A DNA stretch of 58,558 bases from an uncultured bacterium (GTDB lineage Bacteria > Bacillota > Clostridia > Lachnospirales > Lachnospiraceae): contig CAJMQQ010000011.1 of assembly GCA_905215625.1 (NCBI GenBank), positions 1-58,558 on the forward strand, given 5' to 3'. The notes under the pieces are model-generated. The model was not told the DNA's origin and made no database searches. It saw nothing but the letters and a program-made list of their open reading frames with translations. Positions 25,185 through 34,444 of this stretch are shown here, in pieces; within the stretch, counting starts at the first letter, position 1; every line of letters begins with the position of its first letter. The translations under genes were made by a program, and so were the position numbers.

Positions 25185-26120
25185 ATGGGGCAGGAACATT
25201 TTGAAATGCAGTGGCCAAGAGAAAATTTATTTTTATCTGGGTTTGTCCATGAAATTATGAATTACCGTTATCACTGGCATACTTCTGACTATGAATTAAA
25301 TATTCTGCTGCATGGCAGCCAAGAATTTTGCAGAGGAAATCAAAGTTATTTACTGGAAGAAGACGATGTTCTTCTGGTATCTCCAGGTGTTGGTCATGCT
25401 TCTTATGCCCAACAAGCCAATACCCGCGCCCTGGTTCTCCATTTTTCTCCGTCTGCATTTAAACAGTTTGTTAAAAAGGGTTATACTTATCAGTTTCCTT
25501 CCTGCTGCTCCACAAAAGAAAACCGCCATGAATCCGCCTATGATCAGATTCGTTTTTATGCAGGCCAGATTTATGCCTGTGCACAAAAAGACACTCCCTA
25601 CAGCCAGCTTGCGGCCAAGGGAAGTTTTGAGCTTCTTCTGTCTGCTCTATGCACCTTATTTTCTCCTGAAATAGTCCAGATTCCAGATCAGGAAGACCGC
25701 ACGCATCAGGAAACCGTTCAGAGACTTATCAATTATATTGAGCAGCACTATCAGGAAAAAATTTCTCTGGAAGACCTGGCCCAATTTTCCCAATATAACC
25801 GCACTTATATCTCCACTTTATTTAAAAATACTGTCGGTGTGAATTTTTATGAATATCTTACCAGAGTCCGGTTCCAGCACGCCTTAATTGATTTGTCAGG
25901 AACAGAAAAAACGCTGACATCTATTGCATTAGACAATGGATTTTCCGATTTAAAATCCTTTAATGCACGCTTTAAAGAAACTCTTCACCGTTCGCCTGCT
26001 GCTTATCGGGCGCAGCTCTCTCCTGACCGGATTATGCCTGCTGACATACGCCGTTATATCTCTCCGGAAGACAAGCTGCTGCAGAAGAAATTGCAGGAAT
26101 ATTTAAAATTACCTAACTAA
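25185..26120 (+). CDS. AraC-family regulator with cupin sensing domain
   Basis: The 311-residue regulator has an N-terminal cupin (HEIMNYRYHWHTSDYELN, then YLLEEDDVLLVSPGVGHASY), the usual ligand-sensing barrel, and a C-terminal AraC domain from about 185 to 285. The first recognition helix is near SLEDLAQFSQYNRTYIS and the second near LTSIALDNGFSDLKSF. AGAGGAAC lies upstream of the ATG. It faces away from the transporter-esterase-dehydratase set and is the obvious candidate activator of that set. The ligand would be the imported acid or a derivative. Confidence 0.88.
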   Translation: MGQEHFEMQWPRENLFLSGFVHEIMNYRYHWHTSDYELNILLHGSQEFCRGNQSYLLEEDDVLLVSPGVGHASYAQQANTRALVLHFSPSAFKQFVKKGYTYQFPSCCSTKENRHESAYDQIRFYAGQIYACAQKDTPYSQLAAKGSFELLLSALCTLFSPEIVQIPDQEDRTHQETVQRLINYIEQHYQEKISLEDLAQFSQYNRTYISTLFKNTVGVNFYEYLTRVRFQHALIDLSGTEKTLTSIALDNGFSDLKSFNARFKETLHRSPAAYRAQLSPDRIMPADIRRYISPEDKLLQKKLQEYLKLPN

Positions 26121-26158
26121 AAAGCGGCTGCCCCCATTTCTAAGGACAATGCCGCTTT
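26121..26158. terminator. Bidirectional terminator between AraC and oxidoreductase genes
   Basis: AAAGCGGC and GCCGCTTT form a perfect 8-bp stem with a 22-nt loop. On the minus strand it is followed by a T run (TTTTTAG), so it best terminates the oxidoreductase gene. It may also serve the convergent AraC gene. Confidence 0.65.
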
Positions 26159-26209
26159 CTCCTGTTTTATATTATTACATTGGAAAATCACTCTTATTGC
26201 TCTGTTTCC

Positions 26210-27235
26210 CTATACATGATACTCCATCGGATATGTCAGGTAGGAATGAGGTTCTAACTGATCGCAAGTTACATATCCGGCCGGTGCAGTAAGCAGAGTT
26301 GGAATCCGGTTTACAACAGTTGCGCAGGTATGCTCAACTGTTGCAGGCTTTACAACATGGAATTCGGTATCTGGTTCACCAGTCAGCCACCAGTCGCACA
26401 TATCGCCGTCCTCCGGTCCATATACTTTACCGATGGTCTCTTCTTCAATGGTAATTCCCTGCATGGTTTCAATGGTTACTACTGCTGACATACCGATGCA
26501 GCGTCCTGCTTCGATTGTCAGACCCATTGTAGAACTATATACATCATGGTCTACTACATATGGAACGTGTTTCTGCTCAATGGACTTAATGGTGAGTCCC
26601 AGCTTGTTGCACAGCGCTTCGCTGGCATTCCATGCATAAGACGGTTCAAACTCAGCAGGATGAGCAATCTGTGCTTCAAACTCTTCTTTTGTCAGATTGC
26701 AGCCATGTGCCTTTGCCAATGCAAGTCCATAATCTTCTACATTATAGCTGTATGCTCCTTTAATCTTGGTCAGCTTATTACATCCGCTTGCTGCCATTGC
26801 AACCATATTGATCCAGAAAATATCCTGCATACCGGATCCAGTAATGGTACAGCCATATTCTTTTGCAAGTGCGTCCAGGCGATTAATCTGGGCTGCTGCC
26901 GTCGTCCATGGATAAATCGCTTCCTCGCAGGTCGTAATTACATTAATACCGCGAACCACACATTTTTCTACATGGTCATAGATATCACCAATAAAACTGA
27001 ACAAGGTTACAATGGCAACATCTGCGCAGCACTCATCTAATACTTTATCTGCATCATCAGAAATCAGAATGCCTGTTTTTACGCCAAGTCCTGCATAATC
27101 ACCTACGTCCATTCCAACAACCTCTGGATTGACATCAATGGCTCCGACAATCTGTGCGCCATGTTCATATAGGTAACGCAGTGTGTATTTTGCCATCTTA
27201 CCACAACCATACTGAACAACTTTAATTTTCTCCAT
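26210..27235 (-). CDS. 2,4-diaminopentanoate dehydrogenase-like NAD(P) oxidoreductase
   Basis: The 341-residue protein starts with a Rossmann fold (KVVQYGCGKMAKYTLRYL, residues 5-22) of the dihydrodipicolinate-reductase N-terminal type. An unusual conserved middle and C-terminal region follow, with TCEEAIYPW, SGMQDIFWINM and TVEHTCATVVNRIP. These match the 2,4-diaminopentanoate dehydrogenase family of the ornithine fermentation pathway. The other enzymes of that pathway are not here, so this may be a paralogue acting on another amine or amino acid. AGGAGG 7 bases upstream sets the start. It stands alone, flanked by a terminator and a MerR gene. Confidence 0.75.
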   Translation of the reverse strand: MEKIKVVQYGCGKMAKYTLRYLYEHGAQIVGAIDVNPEVVGMDVGDYAGLGVKTGILISDDADKVLDECCADVAIVTLFSFIGDIYDHVEKCVVRGINVITTCEEAIYPWTTAAAQINRLDALAKEYGCTITGSGMQDIFWINMVAMAASGCNKLTKIKGAYSYNVEDYGLALAKAHGCNLTKEEFEAQIAHPAEFEPSYAWNASEALCNKLGLTIKSIEQKHVPYVVDHDVYSSTMGLTIEAGRCIGMSAVVTIETMQGITIEEETIGKVYGPEDGDMCDWWLTGEPDTEFHVVKPATVEHTCATVVNRIPTLLTAPAGYVTCDQLEPHSYLTYPMEYHV

Positions 27236-27395
27236 GAAGTAACCTCCTTTTCTCCCAATCCAGTCAAAGCTGGAATTTTGAATCAATGAGCTATGCCCAT
27301 CTTGTTTATAGCTTTAGTTTAGACCCTCCTGCAGGATTAGAGTCAAGTAATTTCGTCATTTTTTTCACAGAGTTCTTTGACATAATTTTTCTGTC

Positions 27396-28241
27396 CTATT
27401 TAGGAAACGTAACTGGAATCTGAAGCCGCAAAAACATACTGCGCGGGTCATTGTCAAATACATGAAATCCTGTCATCACCTCACAGATATAATCCCCAGC
27501 AATGCTGCATTTATTCTGCATACAATATTCCCGAAGCATTTCAGCTCCCTGGATTTCATCGTCATAATTGTCCAGATAAACGCAGGCATACATTCCGCTG
27601 TCTACAATCTGAAACGACGCTTCCCGTCCCAAAGCGCTCCGTCCTGCAAATATAAAAATCTGATTTGCAATATATTCTCCTTCCATAAAATCCTTCTTTA
27701 AAATGGAAGTCCCGATATTATAGGAATGAATCTGAGGAAATCCTTCTTCCCCCAGACACTTTCTCAGCTCCATCAGCACTTCTTCATAACTATGGACGTC
27801 GCTGTTATAAAAATTATTGGAACATGGAATCCCCCAGATGTAACGCCGGTCAATGTATTCCAGAGACAACGTTCCCGTTGCCGGAGATTTCCGGTAGCGC
27901 TCTATCGACTGAATTGCCCGTTCCACCGCATCGTGGCGGGCCTTAATCTGACGCATCTGCTCGTGGAGCTGCTCATTTTTCTGAGCCAACAGCTCTTCAA
28001 TTATCGTAATATCCTCTTTTTGAAGAGCCTGCTCAATTTCTGCAAGGCTCATCCCCAGTTCTTTCATATATACAATTACATCCAGCCGGGCATTTTGATT
28101 AATGTCGTAATAGCGGTACCCCGTCTCTGGATCCGTGTAACGGGGCTTCAGCAGTCCTCTTTCATCATACAGCCGCAGCGTTGGAATGGAAATACGGTTA
28201 ATTTTCGCCATTTTTCCAATCGAAATTAATCCTTCCTTCAT
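27396..28241 (-). CDS. MerR-family regulator with C-terminal effector-binding domain
   Basis: The 281-residue protein has an N-terminal MerR winged helix (ISIGKMAKINRISIPTLRLY, then TGYRYY) and a coiled-coil dimer helix around residues 75-115. A GyrI-like effector-binding domain fills the remainder, as in BmrR/Mta-type multidrug regulators. GGGAGGG lies 5 bases before the ATG at 28241. It is upstream of the oxidoreductase gene on the same strand, separated by 160 bp, and may regulate it. No MerR spacer-type promoter was identified with confidence. Confidence 0.85.
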   Translation of the reverse strand: MKEGLISIGKMAKINRISIPTLRLYDERGLLKPRYTDPETGYRYYDINQNARLDVIVYMKELGMSLAEIEQALQKEDITIIEELLAQKNEQLHEQMRQIKARHDAVERAIQSIERYRKSPATGTLSLEYIDRRYIWGIPCSNNFYNSDVHSYEEVLMELRKCLGEEGFPQIHSYNIGTSILKKDFMEGEYIANQIFIFAGRSALGREASFQIVDSGMYACVYLDNYDDEIQGAEMLREYCMQNKCSIAGDYICEVMTGFHVFDNDPRSMFLRLQIPVTFPK

Positions 28242-28291
28242 AAAATCCCTCCCCGAAACTCTCATCCCATATAAGAGTTTTTCTATAACAT

Positions 28292-28328
28292 AAAGAGACC
28301 ATTCAGAGTGTTCCCTCCTGGTCTCTTT
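28292..28328 (-). terminator. Terminator of the polysaccharide operon
   Basis: AAAGAGACCA and TGGTCTCTTT form a perfect 10-bp stem just downstream of the last polysaccharide gene. It is followed on the minus strand by a weak T-rich tail. Confidence 0.7.
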
Positions 28329-28344
28329 TCATGTGCAAATCTAA

Positions 28345-29160
28345 TTATAAAACATCGGAAAAATGCGGTCTTAACTTCTTAAATACTTTTAATCCCACCA
28401 ACATCAATACAATGGTCACTCCCCAGAAATACAAAGTCAGCGTCGGCCGTTCCCAAAACCAGTTGCCTGTCAGCATACTGTCTCTGTAGCCTACTACAAT
28501 GTAGTAAACCGGGTTGATTTTCAGCACCTGTTCCAGCCAGGACGGAGCGCTTGGAAACATTTCCACAGACCACATAATCGGAACCATCCACATTCCAAAC
28601 TGAAGGCAGATACTGACAATCTGGGCCATATCTTTAAAAAATACGGTTACCGCACTGGTCAGATAAGAAATTGCCAGTGCCAGCATAGACGCTGCAAATG
28701 CATAGTAAATCACCTGAAGCCAGGTAAGCATTGGAGGATTTCCTCCTAACAGAAATACTCCATACATAATAATGACGAAAAATCCATGAACAAACAGGCT
28801 GGACATTACCTTTAATATCGGCAGAATTTCCACCTGAAAGACTACTTTTTTCACTAGATAATGGTATTCCTGAAGGCAGTTGGTTCCTGTATTCAATGCC
28901 TCGCTGAAGAAAAACCAGGGCGCAATGCCAGGCACCAGCCATTCAATATAAGAGGAATTCGGGATTGGCGGCGTACTCTTAAATCCGCTTGGACCGAAAA
29001 TAAACCAGTAAATCAGGACCGTTACAATGGGCTGAATCAGCATCCAGACCACGCCGAAATACGACCCTACAAACCGTTTGCGGAAGTCTGCAATGGACAA
29101 ATCCCAGACTACTTTCCTCTTTTTAAAAATCTCCTTTACAAGAGAAAGGACATAATTCAT
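28345..29160 (-). CDS. ABC-2 type polysaccharide export permease (TagG/Wzm type)
   Basis: This 271-residue membrane subunit belongs to the O-antigen/teichoic-acid ABC exporter family. It begins with a cytoplasmic amphipathic region ending VWDLSIADFRKRFVGSYFG, then has about six membrane segments. The conserved YWFIFGPSGF loop and a C-terminal VFKKLRPHFSDVL are present. These permeases need an ATPase (TagH/Wzt) encoded next door. None is seen in the window: the operon ends here at a terminator and the next gene is MerR. The ATPase must be elsewhere or has been lost. Confidence 0.88.
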   Translation of the reverse strand: MNYVLSLVKEIFKKRKVVWDLSIADFRKRFVGSYFGVVWMLIQPIVTVLIYWFIFGPSGFKSTPPIPNSSYIEWLVPGIAPWFFFSEALNTGTNCLQEYHYLVKKVVFQVEILPILKVMSSLFVHGFFVIIMYGVFLLGGNPPMLTWLQVIYYAFAASMLALAISYLTSAVTVFFKDMAQIVSICLQFGMWMVPIMWSVEMFPSAPSWLEQVLKINPVYYIVVGYRDSMLTGNWFWERPTLTLYFWGVTIVLMLVGLKVFKKLRPHFSDVL

Positions 29161-29177
29161 AATCCTGTTCCTTTCTT

Positions 29178-29732
29178 TCAGAACTTAAATGTATCTTTGA
29201 ATCCGCCCCACTTCTGGTCTTTTTCAGAGATAATCAATTCCATTCCTTCTTCAATCGGCCATTCAATGCCGATTTCTTTGTCATTCCATGCAAGGCCGCC
29301 TTCATCGCCAGGATGATAGAAATCTGTACATTTATAGGCAAATTCTGCTTCGTCAGACAGCACTAAAAATCCATGTGCAAAGCCTTCCGGAATATAAAAT
29401 TGCTTCTTATTCTCAGCAGACAGTTCTACTCCAAACCACTTTCCATAAGTCTTGGAATTGGTACGCAAATCAACTGCCACATCAAATACGCGTCCTCTAA
29501 TTGCACGTACCAGCTTGCCCTGGGGGAACTGCTTCTGGTAGTGAAGTCCCCGCAATACGCCTTTTACAGACATAGACTGATTGTCCTGGACAAATACCAT
29601 ATCCAGTCCGGCTTCTTTAAAATCATTCTGATTATAAGTCTCTACAAAATAACCTCTTTCATCCTTAAAAACGGTCGGTTCAATTACATACAATCCTTCA
29701 ATCGGGCAGGAAGTTACTTTAATTTTTCCCAT
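29178..29732 (-). CDS. rfbC: dTDP-4-dehydrorhamnose 3,5-epimerase
   Basis: RmlC catalyses the third step of dTDP-L-rhamnose synthesis. The 184-residue cupin has the family motifs FVQDNQSMSVKGVLRGLHYQ (active-site His in RGLHYQ), VDLRTNSKTYGKW and IPEGFAHGFLVLSD, and the Tyr in FAYKCTDFYHP. The length is normal. RmlA, B and D are not in the window. This implies the rest of the rhamnose pathway is encoded elsewhere and that the polysaccharide contains rhamnose or a related deoxysugar. Confidence 0.93.
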   Translation of the reverse strand: MGKIKVTSCPIEGLYVIEPTVFKDERGYFVETYNQNDFKEAGLDMVFVQDNQSMSVKGVLRGLHYQKQFPQGKLVRAIRGRVFDVAVDLRTNSKTYGKWFGVELSAENKKQFYIPEGFAHGFLVLSDEAEFAYKCTDFYHPGDEGGLAWNDKEIGIEWPIEEGMELIISEKDQKWGGFKDTFKF

Positions 29733-29753
29733 GATTCTACTCTCCTTTTCTTA

Positions 29754-31748
29754 TCACAAACAGCAGGGTGCGATGACCGCCTGCCACATTGTTGCCAGAA
29801 GAATCAGCGCAGATACTGTTAACACTCCCGTATGATACCACATATTTTCGATTCGTGCAATGACGGCGCGGGAATTAAACAGCATATAAAACAAAAACAG
29901 AATCGGCAGATAGTACCGTCCCTGAACTCCGGCGATGGTTACCATTCCAGGCTCCGTATAGGCAATATACATAGACGTCCACACTAAGAGCACTGCGCCC
30001 CCAAGCATAAGGAAAATCCAAATCTTCTGCTTGACAGACAAGCGCTCTGGCGCTGTTGTTTTCGTATCTGTCACGACTGTATAGACTGCCAGCGCCCCTG
30101 TCATCCAGGTAAGACTGCTGGCCGCCAGGTGTCCCTGTACAGAAAAGATGTCTTTTCCCAATACAAAATCCGGAAGGTAATGGAAGATATTGCGGAACAA
30201 AATCTGGGCGTATGCGATTGGATTTCCCAGTATATAAGACATCTGTCCCGCCTCGCTGGTATCTCCACCCCGCAGGTCTCCGGTCGCCTTTGGAGCCAGT
30301 AAAACCGGAAGAACAAATGTGGACAACAGACCGAATAATACCAGTACAAATCCCAGCCTCATGGCAATTTTCTGCTGTCTGTTCTGGAACTTGGACTCCG
30401 GCAGCAGAAGGCCAATCAAAATCATCGGCGCATACACTGCTTTGGCACTGCATCCTAAAACAAATGTAATCAGAATCAGCGCGTAGGACTTCCAGGAAAT
30501 CTTCTCTTCCGGAGTCAGAATCTCTTTTAACAGGAGGGCCATGGACAAATAAATCCACGCCATTACCGCTGGATCATAGGAGTATACGCAGGCCATAAAA
30601 ACAGAGGTCGGAAACAGTCCGATGACCGACATGATTACCTTTCCTACCGGGGTCTTTTTTATGGCAAAAAACATAACTGCAGCATAGACCAGCAGGTTTC
30701 CAAGCCTTCCAAGACGAATCATCATGCCGAATGGAAGTCCCAGTCCCTTGCACACTTTTAATACCAGCGCCTGTCCTGCATAAGCCGCAGCAGAGAGAGC
30801 CGGCGTTACAGAATCCGGATGAAGATTGCCGTTTTTGTAATCGCCTTCCTGGTTAAAATAGCGCTCGATTGCAGCTTGTTCTTCTCTGCTTCCAGGCTGA
30901 TTTTCCGGCCAGTCATTTAAACTTGGAATCATTTTTGACCATACCGCAGGACTGACATTCATTCCCCACGGCATACTGGCAATCTCCATGGAACGCATAA
31001 AATGGGTTTCCTCATCATAACCGACTTTGCTTACCGGCAAAGCTGCAATCATCAGAATTCCCATAGATAAACAGACTGCCGCAAATCCCACTTCAATATG
31101 ATTCCCAATCCATTTTCTGCACCGGAAGAAAAATACAGCCAGTCCGATTACTACCCAGAAAAATCCCATTCTTACAAAGTTGAGAGCCGCCCTGTTGTGG
31201 ATTTCAAAACCAGTAATCACAAGAGGTTCTTCTGCCGCCTTTTCCCTGGATCCCGCTTCTCCTAACTGGGAATGCTCAACTACCAACTGGACATGATCGG
31301 TTTCCTTTTTAATATTCAGATAAGATTTCTCTAAGAGCCCGCTGTTCCGGTCTTCCAGAATCAAGTCCTGTTCCGGATCCGCTTCTCCATACTCATTGTA
31401 GTAGCACACATATGCCTTTGCATTGAGCAGGTGGTTATATTCATAGGAATATGCCAGCTTATCGATATACCACCCGCCTAATTCTACGGTCAGAATCCCT
31501 TTGTCTTCGGATAATTCCCAGCCTTTTTCTGTTTTTACAAAGCCTTCTGCCCTTACATTTCCCTCTGCAACCGGAATGATTCCGCGCTGCGCCCTGGGCA
31601 GCGACAGCACCTTCATATTGCAGGCATATTCACAGATAAGCCCTGCTGCCAGAACCAGAATAACAGAAAATAAACTTATCAAAATAGATTTCCTGTCAAA
31701 GGAAACGTTTCCCTGATTTCTTTTCTTTTGTTTTCCCATACTGGTCAC
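29754..31748 (-). CDS. DUF2142 polytopic membrane protein
   Basis: The 664-residue protein has an N-terminal membrane segment, then an extracytoplasmic region of about 140 residues. About 11 further membrane segments follow from about residue 170 on. The stretch SKVGYDEETHFMRSMEIA early in the membrane domain and GVQGRYYLPILFLFYML near the end mark the DUF2142 family. These proteins look like membrane glycosyltransferases of the GT-C type that use polyprenyl-linked sugars. The GTG start overlaps the DUF2304 stop as GTGA. It probably works with the polyprenyl-phosphate glycosyltransferase and DUF2304 protein in the same operon to decorate the polymer outside the membrane. Confidence 0.8.
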   Translation of the reverse strand: MTSMGKQKKRNQGNVSFDRKSILISLFSVILVLAAGLICEYACNMKVLSLPRAQRGIIPVAEGNVRAEGFVKTEKGWELSEDKGILTVELGGWYIDKLAYSYEYNHLLNAKAYVCYYNEYGEADPEQDLILEDRNSGLLEKSYLNIKKETDHVQLVVEHSQLGEAGSREKAAEEPLVITGFEIHNRAALNFVRMGFFWVVIGLAVFFFRCRKWIGNHIEVGFAAVCLSMGILMIAALPVSKVGYDEETHFMRSMEIASMPWGMNVSPAVWSKMIPSLNDWPENQPGSREEQAAIERYFNQEGDYKNGNLHPDSVTPALSAAAYAGQALVLKVCKGLGLPFGMMIRLGRLGNLLVYAAVMFFAIKKTPVGKVIMSVIGLFPTSVFMACVYSYDPAVMAWIYLSMALLLKEILTPEEKISWKSYALILITFVLGCSAKAVYAPMILIGLLLPESKFQNRQQKIAMRLGFVLVLFGLLSTFVLPVLLAPKATGDLRGGDTSEAGQMSYILGNPIAYAQILFRNIFHYLPDFVLGKDIFSVQGHLAASSLTWMTGALAVYTVVTDTKTTAPERLSVKQKIWIFLMLGGAVLLVWTSMYIAYTEPGMVTIAGVQGRYYLPILFLFYMLFNSRAVIARIENMWYHTGVLTVSALILLATMWQAVIAPCCL

Positions 31749-32110
31749 CTATTTTCTTCCTTATCTCTGTCCTCTTTTCGTAAAAGTTCTTCTAATGCCA
31801 TCTGCTGAACCAGCTCTTTGACTCTCGTCTCTAATTGTGAGATCCGGATCGTCATAGTAAACAGTTTTACCAGCAGCAAAAAAATCGTAAAGAGGAATAA
31901 GAAATTTGCTGTGGAATACACTCCAAACAGGCTGGCCAGACCGTCTGCTACCTTTGGAAAAATACTGAAAACTACCAGAAGCATAGCCAGCAAAATCCAG
32001 AAAATTGCATCCTCTATTTGTAATTTTGCCTGTCGGATTTTCCGCACAATCATTCCCATTGTAGCAACCGATACCAGTATTAAAAGAACCCGAAGCATGG
32101 TGGTCATCAT
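31745..32110 (-). CDS. DUF2304 small membrane protein
   Basis: The 121-residue protein has three hydrophobic segments (about 5-22, 33-52 and 67-88) and a charged coiled-coil C-terminus rich in Glu, Lys and Arg. This is the DUF2304 layout. Such genes commonly sit beside polyprenyl-phosphate glycosyltransferases and may anchor or regulate them. GGGGGG lies 8 bases before the ATG at 32110, which overlaps the upstream GT2 stop by 4 bases. Confidence 0.82.
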   Translation of the reverse strand: MMTTMLRVLLILVSVATMGMIVRKIRQAKLQIEDAIFWILLAMLLVVFSIFPKVADGLASLFGVYSTANFLFLFTIFLLLVKLFTMTIRISQLETRVKELVQQMALEELLRKEDRDKEENR

Positions 32111-33078
32111 ATTCCATTCCCCCCTTTTTCTTCCCAATATCCAGGATTCATGGTACACCTCATTATCACAGAATCCGGCAGTTTCTGATAGTTTTTTCCC
32201 ATCCGGTATCCCAGATATTTAAATCCGCTTTTTAATATAAGATCTGGTATCAGCCACACTTTTCCTTTTTTTAGTAAATAAACTGCTGTAGTCTTTACCA
32301 GCCGGATTCCTTCACTTTCCGAACGGATTCCCCCGAAAATTTCCGGATGATCTGCCTGAGAAACCGCCAAATCAAAGTTTCTCTTAAACTGCTGAATATA
32401 GGTGTAATTGTGGGAATGAATGACCTTTGCATCTGCCGCATAAGCGATGGCGTAGCCATCCTGTACCGCCTTTCCAGCAAAAATCATATCCTCATTAAAT
32501 ATAGTTTTCCGGATGAAACCGCCCTGTGCAAAATACAAATCCCGCCTATACGCACAGCATACATTGGAGGCAAAAAAAGTCTTGATTCCCAGTTCGTTTA
32601 AGTCTTCGGATGTTTTTATCCGGCTGATTTCCGGATAATTAAAGGAGCGGGTATACCGCTCTACAAATCCGCAGTCTTTTGCCGGAAGCTGTCTTGCATA
32701 GGCTTCTATTACCGTTTCTCCCTTTGGCCCTGTCTGATGGAAAGCCCGGACCAGATGTTCAATTAATGTCTTGTCTGCCGGTACTGCATCATCTGTCATA
32801 CATACAGAAATATCGCCTTTTGCCATCTCCATTGCCTGATGTCTGGTTGCTCCATGATCAAATTCCTGCTTTGTAATATGGCGTACCACTACATCTAACT
32901 TATCCGGAATGGCTTCCCTCATTTCTTCCTCATTCCAATACTTTTTTTCGGTATTGATCAGAATGACCTGATGAACCGGATATGTCTGGACTGCCAGCAT
33001 AGCCAGCAGATGTTTTAATTGTTTCTTTGGCTTATAAACCGGAATAATCACATCCACCAAAAGTTTTGTTTCTTCCAT
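32107..33078 (-). CDS. Glycosyltransferase family 2, rhamnosyltransferase-like
   Basis: The 323-residue cytoplasmic GT-A enzyme begins VDVIIPVYKPKKQLKHLL. The nucleotide-sugar metal site is SVCMTDDAVPAD (about 88-99) and the acceptor region is FNEDMIFAGKAVQDG with the family's ED pair. The overall arrangement and HSHNYTYIQQFKRNFD fit rhamnosyltransferases of surface polysaccharide operons, in line with rfbC in the same operon. Sugar specificity is inferred only. Confidence 0.82.
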   Translation of the reverse strand: MEETKLLVDVIIPVYKPKKQLKHLLAMLAVQTYPVHQVILINTEKKYWNEEEMREAIPDKLDVVVRHITKQEFDHGATRHQAMEMAKGDISVCMTDDAVPADKTLIEHLVRAFHQTGPKGETVIEAYARQLPAKDCGFVERYTRSFNYPEISRIKTSEDLNELGIKTFFASNVCCAYRRDLYFAQGGFIRKTIFNEDMIFAGKAVQDGYAIAYAADAKVIHSHNYTYIQQFKRNFDLAVSQADHPEIFGGIRSESEGIRLVKTTAVYLLKKGKVWLIPDLILKSGFKYLGYRMGKNYQKLPDSVIMRCTMNPGYWEEKGGNGI

Positions 33079-33091
33079 AATCGTTCCTTCT

Positions 33092-34444
33092 TTACTGACT
33101 GGATTCTGCCTTTCTGCGGCTCTTTTCTCTCCAGTAAATCCATAGGGTATTGGCTGTAAAACCTGCCATCAGCAATGTCATAAAACTCAAATACGCTGCA
33201 GAAGCTCCTGCAATTTCCATCTTTCTAACCAAAAAAGGAGCCAGAAAAACTGCGCATACTGCTACCGATGCATATACGACAAAAATCCGTTTTTGCTGCC
33301 GCATAATCACAAGGGCATAGTACATCAGGTTTCCAAATGCATAGAAACCGCCGCCTAATACGATGAGTACAAATGCCACATGATAGGGAATTAACCTGCC
33401 CTCATATCCTGCTCCCAAAAGCAGCTCCATAATAGAAAGAACCCACTTTCCAAGAAGCAGTGTCCCTCCGACTGCCAGGACTGTCAGCCCTGCTATTAAT
33501 GCTCCAATCCGTCCCAGAAGATTCCGGAAATCCCGAAATTCTCCCTCTGTCCACAGCACCGTCAGCCTTGTCAAAAACGGACGAATGACAAAATTTGCCA
33601 CCAGGTAAATAACGGATGTAGGCATGAAAATCAGATTAAAATATCCGCTGGCCGCATCATTTAGGTTGCCGTCAATAGCATATTTGGCCGCGGAAAAGAT
33701 ATAAAAATCCAGAAATACAGACAGAAACAGCAGGCCGGTCTGGGCAAACAGTTCCCGGCTTTTCCCACTGTGTTTTTCCCAGTCTACCCTCGAAAGCTTT
33801 CCTATTACTGATAGGTTAAACAGAATCACTCCTGCTATCTGGGCCGCTGCTGCAGCCCCGCAAGCCACCAGCAGACTCCTCTCCGGACTCATTTTATGAA
33901 TAGACAGCAAAAGTCCTGTCAAAAATGCACATACTGATAAAATAGTTCGGAATGTATTGGACTTTCCAGTCAGGTATAAGTAGCCCTGACGCTGGAATTC
34001 CGACTCATATACATCTGCAAATCCGTCAATAATCTTGTACATGGCAAGCAAAAATACCGCCAGCGCTTTTTCTGCTGAATAATTTCCTGTGAAAACCGTC
34101 CAGACCAGGTATGCTGCCGAAATCACTACCGCAAATCCAGAAGTCAGCTTCCTGTGGCGCAGATAATCCCCAAAAGAATATTCCCCGCTTCCATCCGTAA
34201 TCTGAAACGGACGGATTCCAAAATAGGCTACGGTAAACATCTGCTGGCCGAAGGTGCTGAATCCAAATGCAAAGATTCCGCCTGCCACATCTCCAGCAAT
34301 CCTCATTACCAGAAAAGAAAGCAGAATACTTGCAAACGCATAGCAGAAACTGCCTGCAATGTTCCAGGTCATATTCTTTTTTTCTATGTTTTCTTCTGGC
34401 TCAAATAAAAAATCTGCCAACTTATCCAACATTTTATTCCTCAT
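33092..34444 (-). CDS. Polysaccharide flippase-like membrane protein
   Basis: The 450-residue protein has 12 or so membrane segments and the overall look of the Wzx/MOP exporter superfamily, though more diverged than the one at 36239. Early segments read ITDGSGEYSFGDYLRHRK, and there is a cytoplasmic C-terminus rich in Arg/Lys/Ser. It probably moves a lipid-linked glycan across the membrane. It lies directly after a polyprenyl-phosphate glycosyltransferase gene with no gap, so it might instead flip polyprenyl-phosphate-sugar for the DUF2142 enzyme. Confidence 0.7.
   Translation of the reverse strand: MRNKMLDKLADFLFEPEENIEKKNMTWNIAGSFCYAFASILLSFLVMRIAGDVAGGIFAFGFSTFGQQMFTVAYFGIRPFQITDGSGEYSFGDYLRHRKLTSGFAVVISAAYLVWTVFTGNYSAEKALAVFLLAMYKIIDGFADVYESEFQRQGYLYLTGKSNTFRTILSVCAFLTGLLLSIHKMSPERSLLVACGAAAAAQIAGVILFNLSVIGKLSRVDWEKHSGKSRELFAQTGLLFLSVFLDFYIFSAAKYAIDGNLNDAASGYFNLIFMPTSVIYLVANFVIRPFLTRLTVLWTEGEFRDFRNLLGRIGALIAGLTVLAVGGTLLLGKWVLSIMELLLGAGYEGRLIPYHVAFVLIVLGGGFYAFGNLMYYALVIMRQQKRIFVVYASVAVCAVFLAPFLVRKMEIAGASAAYLSFMTLLMAGFTANTLWIYWREKSRRKAESSQ

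Noticed and set aside
29875..30558. Minus-strand frame of 227 codons inside the DUF2142 gene
   Set aside because: It is an alternative frame of a clear membrane protein gene with overlapping neighbours in phase; no family resemblance.
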